Assembly (NCBI RefSeq): GCF_018613835.1
Contig: NZ_JAGGPM010000025.1
Coordinates: 62,001-126,000, forward strand
Direction: 5' to 3'
DNA length: 64,000 nucleotides
DNA from: Arthrobacter sp. ISL-5
Lineage (GTDB): Bacteria; Actinomycetota; Actinomycetes; Actinomycetales; Micrococcaceae
The notes beneath the pieces were generated by a model. It was not told the DNA's origin, made no database searches, and saw nothing but the letters and a program-made list of their open reading frames with translations. Positions 60,748-64,000 of this stretch are shown piece by piece; within the stretch, counting starts at the first letter, position 1; every line of letters begins with the position of its first letter. A program made the translations under genes and the position numbers.

Positions 60748-61653
60748 GTGCCGCGGGGTAAGGATGACGAGGCTCTTCCTGTAGAGCCGGCTGTTGCGCC
60801 GGACCGTGAACGGCCTGACAGTCGTCGGGACCGGAGGCAGAGCCGCTGGGCAACAGTGCTGTCCGTGGGGCAGCGGGTTCTCTATGCAGCAGTCACAGCC
60901 GTTGTCGGCTGGGCGGTCTACTACTTCCTGCTCTCCCGCCTGGCACGGGGGCCTGAGCAGGTTTGGGTGTTCCTGCCGGTCTGGCTCATCCTCGCCTACG
61001 CCCTGTTGCCGCGCGTGCACAGGATGCTGACCAGTCTTTACATCCCCGACTACTTCATCGGCCGCGCGCGGACCGGCGACGGAGTGCTCGGGGATCCGGT
61101 GAATCTAGGGGTCGTCGGGCCTGAGGAGGAGCTGCGGCAGGCAATGCTGGCCGCCGGGTGGACCGAGGCTGACCCCCTGACCGCCGCCACTGCTTGGCGA
61201 ACCCTTACTTCCACTGTCCTCCGGCGCAGCTATCCTGCTGCGCCGGTCAGTTGGCTGTACGTCTTCGGGCACAAGCAGAATATGGCATTCCAACGTGAGA
61301 TTGAAGGAAACCCGCGCAAAAGGCACCACGTCCGGTTCTGGAAATGCCCTGAGGGATGGATGCTGCCCGGTGGAATAGCGGTGGATTGGGTGGGCGCCGG
61401 AACGTACGACAGAAGCGTCGGCCTGTCCCTCTTCACCTTCCAGATCACTCACAAGATCGCCGACCGCACTGACGAGGAACGCGATTTCATAATCCGGACC
61501 CTTCAGGCCTCCAACGCAGTCGAATCAGTGCACATCATCAGGAACTTTTCCTCCGGATATCACCACCGCAATGGTGGCGGCGACTCCATTCGCACTGATG
61601 GCCATCTGCCGATCATCGACCTGAACCCTCCGGACCGCCACGGAAGGCCGTAA
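60748..61653 (+). CDS. LssY C-terminal-domain membrane protein
   Basis: 301 aa. Cytosolic charged N-terminus (about 35 residues), two transmembrane helices (VLYAAVTAVVGWAVYYFLLS and VFLPVWLILAYALLPRV), then an LssY-C domain: LRQAMLAAGWTEADPLTAAT, PVSWLYVFGHKQNMAFQREI, HHVRFWKCPEGWMLPGG, AGTYDRSVGLSLFTFQITHK. GTG 60748 is preferred over ATG 60730 because AAGGAG lies eight bases before the GTG. LssY domains occur in Legionella secretion-linked proteins and PAP2 fusions; here it stands alone. Function unknown. Confidence 0.72.
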   Translation: MPRGKDDEALPVEPAVAPDRERPDSRRDRRQSRWATVLSVGQRVLYAAVTAVVGWAVYYFLLSRLARGPEQVWVFLPVWLILAYALLPRVHRMLTSLYIPDYFIGRARTGDGVLGDPVNLGVVGPEEELRQAMLAAGWTEADPLTAATAWRTLTSTVLRRSYPAAPVSWLYVFGHKQNMAFQREIEGNPRKRHHVRFWKCPEGWMLPGGIAVDWVGAGTYDRSVGLSLFTFQITHKIADRTDEERDFIIRTLQASNAVESVHIIRNFSSGYHHRNGGGDSIRTDGHLPIIDLNPPDRHGRP

Positions 61654-61676
61654 CTGCAATGTTCCCTCAATCCGCG

Positions 61677-61919
61677 TCAGGGTTGGGACTTGGTGCCTTG
61701 AGCGGAATCAATAGGATACTCGGTGCGGAAACCAATCAATTTGTGGGTTCCGTCGCAGTACGGCTTGATCGCCGACGCCCCGCAGCGGCACAGCGCCACG
61801 GTTTTCCGCTGCCTCGGCAAGAGATCCCCGGAAGGGGTGACAATTTCAAAGTCTCCGCGGACAATCAGAGGTCCGTCGGGGCAGACCACGATCGAGCCGT
61901 CGGCGGGTTCCTGGTTCAT
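61677..61919 (-). CDS. CDGSH iron-sulfur domain protein
   Basis: 80 aa. One CDGSH cluster site: C44-x-C46 in ALCRCGAS and C55, H59 in KPYCDGTHKLIGF, the 3Cys-1His ligands of a [2Fe-2S] cluster. N-terminal SIVVCPDGPLIVRGDFEIV is usual for the bacterial type. ATG 61919 overlaps the glycosyltransferase stop by four bases (ATGA), so it is translationally coupled. Last gene of the leftward operon; may donate electrons to or sense the redox state for the iron enzyme upstream. Confidence 0.87.
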   Translation of the reverse strand: MNQEPADGSIVVCPDGPLIVRGDFEIVTPSGDLLPRQRKTVALCRCGASAIKPYCDGTHKLIGFRTEYPIDSAQGTKSQP

Positions 61920-62962
61920 GTATGCTCCCTGGTCTGGCTGTCGAATGGGCTGGCGGATGGATTGGGGTGGAGCTTGCCTTCGTGCCGGCGCCGCAGTTCG
62001 GTAGGGGAGTGCGCGGCAGTCCTGAGCCGGGTTCCTGAGTAGGGGATGCCGCCGCTCACCCTGAGAAATAGCGCGATCCAGATGCAAAGGGCCCTTTCCA
62101 TGACCCAAAGCGGGGCGAACCAGCTCGTCCGGGCCGGAAAGGCGCTCCGCCCGTTATGGCGTCTTCTGCCGATCTCGGCAAGAGCCAAGGCGGCGCCTGC
62201 GAGGCCGAAAACGGCGGGGGCCCGCCGGTGATGCGGGAGCGCTGCCAAGCCCGCAACAGCAGGCAGCAGGGCAAGTTCCGCGATGAGGCGTCCAGGCTGG
62301 GCGAAGTCGTCGTACGCCTGCCGGATGCGCTGGCGGAAGAAGTGCCGGGATGTGGGGGGCCTGCGCGCAACAAACAGGTCCGGCAGCAGTTTTTCGCGCC
62401 CTCCGGCGGCCTTGACGGTACGGATCAGTTCGAGGTTCTCAAACAGCACAGCGCTGTAGCCCTCCGTGGCCTGAAGCGCCGCGCGTCGTACGGCTAGAGT
62501 GCCTGGGAAATCGCTGGACAAGGCCCGGTTGATGAGCGTCCGTGATGTATCCCAACATGCATGCCACGGCAAGGACGTGAAGTAGTTCTGCGGCCTGGCG
62601 ACATCGGCGTCGTCAAGGTGATTCACGATGGCGGCGAGCGACTCGGCCGTGTACCGCACGTCGTCGTCGGCAATCACCAGCCTTTCGGCGCCGCTGAGGC
62701 GCGCGGCGGTCATCACTGCGGTGACTTTACCGTTGCCGGTTCCCGGAGCAGGCCTGATATGGCGTACGGCCGCCGGGAACAGCGCCCGGTGGCGGGCGAA
62801 GAGAGCGGCATCGGAACCGTCTACTACCGTCACCGGGATCCATGCGCAAAGCTCCTCGAGATAGTGAACGAACTCGTCAAGCCCCGAGTCCTCCGCCCAG
62901 CGCACCGGCAGGATGTACTCGCCCCGCGGCTCAGCCGTGCCGTGTGCGGCTCCGCCGGTCAT
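61916..62962 (-). CDS. Glycosyltransferase family 2 protein
   Basis: 348 aa. GT-A fold start EYILPVRWAEDSGLDEFVHY, VTVVDGSD, and the metal-binding LVIADDDVRYTAESL (D99-D101). The C-terminal third has hydrophobic helices (LIAELALLPAVAGLAALP, VFGLAGAALALAEIG, ALCIWIALFLRVSGG), so it is membrane-bound and probably uses a lipid or envelope acceptor. Start ATG 62962 overlaps the iron-enzyme stop by four bases. Sugar donor and acceptor unknown. Confidence 0.82.
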   Translation of the reverse strand: MTGGAAHGTAEPRGEYILPVRWAEDSGLDEFVHYLEELCAWIPVTVVDGSDAALFARHRALFPAAVRHIRPAPGTGNGKVTAVMTAARLSGAERLVIADDDVRYTAESLAAIVNHLDDADVARPQNYFTSLPWHACWDTSRTLINRALSSDFPGTLAVRRAALQATEGYSAVLFENLELIRTVKAAGGREKLLPDLFVARRPPTSRHFFRQRIRQAYDDFAQPGRLIAELALLPAVAGLAALPHHRRAPAVFGLAGAALALAEIGRRRHNGRSAFPARTSWFAPLWVMERALCIWIALFLRVSGGIPYSGTRLRTAAHSPTELRRRHEGKLHPNPSASPFDSQTREHT

Positions 62963-64000
62963 GCCGCTGTGGGGAGGCCGGTGCGCAGTGAGGACCTGCC
63001 GTTTTCCCAGGCATCCATAATGTGTACGGTGAGCCTGGCGTCAATGGCAAGGACCGCCGTCGCGCCGAATAGGACGTCGGCGAGGAGGCCCGGTTCTGTC
63101 TCCACTAGGCCGCCGGCGAGGTCCCTCCCGGCTATCTGCTCGTGGACGGCGTCCGCCTCAACATGCTCATCGAAATAGCCGGTCACATGGGCATCGAAGC
63201 CGTGACGCCGGAAACCGCTGCCGTAGAGCTGGTTGGGCCGGGACGACGTCATCTCGTAGATTGCCAGATGTCCCGCGATGGCACCCCGGAGTCTCCGGTT
63301 CAGCCCGAACAGGGACATCATGTTCACGCTTGCCAGGGAGATTGCGGGCACCGTGTCCACATAGCAGCCGTAGCGGTCATCCAGCCCGAGTCCCCTCATG
63401 GTCCGGGCGAACAGTGCGCTGTGCATACGATCCGGGCGGCCGCCGCCGTACTCGTCAGCCTGAATTTCCACGAGCGCTGCCTTGGCCCGCCCAGCCAGCC
63501 GCGGAATGGCCCAAGTGTGGGGGTCGGCTTCCTTCAGCTGATAGATGGACTTATGAATCAGGAATTCACCGAGCTGCTCGAGCGTGGCCTTCTTGGCAAC
63601 GTAGCGCGACAGGCTCGGCCCGTTGTCGGCCTGCGCCAGTCCGAACAGGAGGGCCGCAACCCCGTCGCTGTCGGGAGCCGCGGCGGACGGAACCCGGTCG
63701 GACTCCGGGACTGCCAGTTCAGCTGAGGCTCGCAGGGCATGCTCGAAGGGTTCCTCCAGCAGCTGGCGGATCCTGATCAGTCCTGGATTCCATTCCCAGC
63801 GATCATCCACCCCGTCCAGGCCGCCGTAGTGCAGTTCGTAGAGGCACAACAGCGCCAGCTGGACGTCGCCGTCGTCGACGATGTCTTCGACGAGGGGCAA
63901 CTGCCCCGTGACCAGCTGCTCCAGGCTGGTCTGGGCCACAGGGTCGCCCCCGGGCTCCCCGGCGAGGATGCCGAGCAGCCCGGCGCTGATGGGTCCCCGC
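62959..64000 (-). CDS. Iron-containing redox enzyme, haem-oxygenase-like fold (5' end outside window)
   Basis: At least 347 residues; the frame is still open at the window edge (RGPISAGLLGIL upstream of the first GTG at 63939), so it is partial. Metal-ligand motifs of the haem-oxygenase-like diiron family are visible: EFLIHKSIYQLKEADPHTWA, ALVEIQADEYGGG, and YFDEHVEADAVHEQIA (E-H-x3-D-x2-H). Such enzymes carry out oxidative chemistry (decarboxylation, N-oxygenation, C-C cleavage). Product unknown. First visible gene of the operon with GT2 and CDGSH, joined by ATGA overlaps. Confidence 0.8.
   Translation of the reverse strand, partial: RGPISAGLLGILAGEPGGDPVAQTSLEQLVTGQLPLVEDIVDDGDVQLALLCLYELHYGGLDGVDDRWEWNPGLIRIRQLLEEPFEHALRASAELAVPESDRVPSAAAPDSDGVAALLFGLAQADNGPSLSRYVAKKATLEQLGEFLIHKSIYQLKEADPHTWAIPRLAGRAKAALVEIQADEYGGGRPDRMHSALFARTMRGLGLDDRYGCYVDTVPAISLASVNMMSLFGLNRRLRGAIAGHLAIYEMTSSRPNQLYGSGFRRHGFDAHVTGYFDEHVEADAVHEQIAGRDLAGGLVETEPGLLADVLFGATAVLAIDARLTVHIMDAWENGRSSLRTGLPTAA

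Noticed and set aside
1..64000. tRNA, rRNA and known riboswitch classes
   Set aside because: No TTCGANTC-type T-arm with acceptor pairing, rRNA segment or recognisable aptamer core was seen in the intergenic DNA by eye; a covariance-model scan would be decisive.

Overview
The window is high-GC, densely coded DNA. It reads as an actinobacterium of the Arthrobacter/Pseudarthrobacter type (Micrococcaceae). This is inferred from gene content (large NAD-glutamate dehydrogenase, split proton-translocating transhydrogenase, fused mannitol PTS protein, beta-ketoadipate and 4-hydroxybenzoate genes) and from many start codons that sit 6-8 bases after a TANNNT -10 box. No rRNA, tRNA, CRISPR array or insertion sequence was recognised.

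Layout. 1-5.6 kb: end of the beta-ketoadipate pathway (thiolase pcaF, CoA-transferase pcaIJ) and an IclR regulator. Between them is an exported flavin amine oxidase plus exported RidA pair, flanked by two nearly identical 63-bp hairpin repeats. 5.6-10.2 kb: a PAS-protein remnant, pntAa-pntAb-pntB, and a lipid kinase. 10.2-15.6 kb: a leftward operon (MFS transporter, GntR repressor, racemase-like protein, hydantoinase-like amidohydrolase, arylmalonate-decarboxylase-like protein) with a clear promoter and a double GGGATCCC operator at the predicted transcription start. 15.7-19 kb: ACT-domain membrane protein, secreted beta-propeller, FUSC transporter. 19-24 kb: 4-hydroxybenzoate uptake, IclR regulator and pobA, then a second flavin monooxygenase. 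24-32.3 kb: thioesterase, GNAT, 1620-aa glutamate dehydrogenase, histidine phosphatase, purB. 32.5-34.3 kb: a WXG100-like protein coupled to a helical alpha/beta hydrolase. 34.4-40 kb: HisC/Pat-type aminotransferase and a 2-oxoacid dehydrogenase E1alpha-E1beta-E2 operon. 40-53.7 kb: housekeeping and regulatory genes, including ald with a divergent PucR regulator and an alditol-oxidase-like flavoenzyme. 53.8-59.6 kb: ptsI, a TetR regulator with an obvious operator, mtlA (IICBA) and mtlD. 59.6-64 kb: a broken hydrolase paralogue, a second hydrolase, an LssY-C membrane protein, and a tightly overlapped leftward operon of haem-oxygenase-like iron enzyme, glycosyltransferase and CDGSH protein that runs off the window.

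How the parts work together. pobA makes protocatechuate from 4-hydroxybenzoate and pcaIJ/pcaF finish the same route to succinyl-CoA and acetyl-CoA, each block with its own IclR regulator. MtlA imports and phosphorylates mannitol using EI (ptsI), and MtlD oxidises it to fructose 6-phosphate. The amine oxidase and RidA form a plausible imine-producing and imine-clearing pair outside the cytoplasm.

The most interesting candidates are the cysteine-altered racemase-fold operon, the iron-enzyme/glycosyltransferase/CDGSH operon, the WXG100-like/hydrolase pair, the hairpin-flanked amine oxidase cassette, and a GC-rich palindromic repeat family at five intergenic sites. All functions are inferred from reading motifs; no database search was possible.
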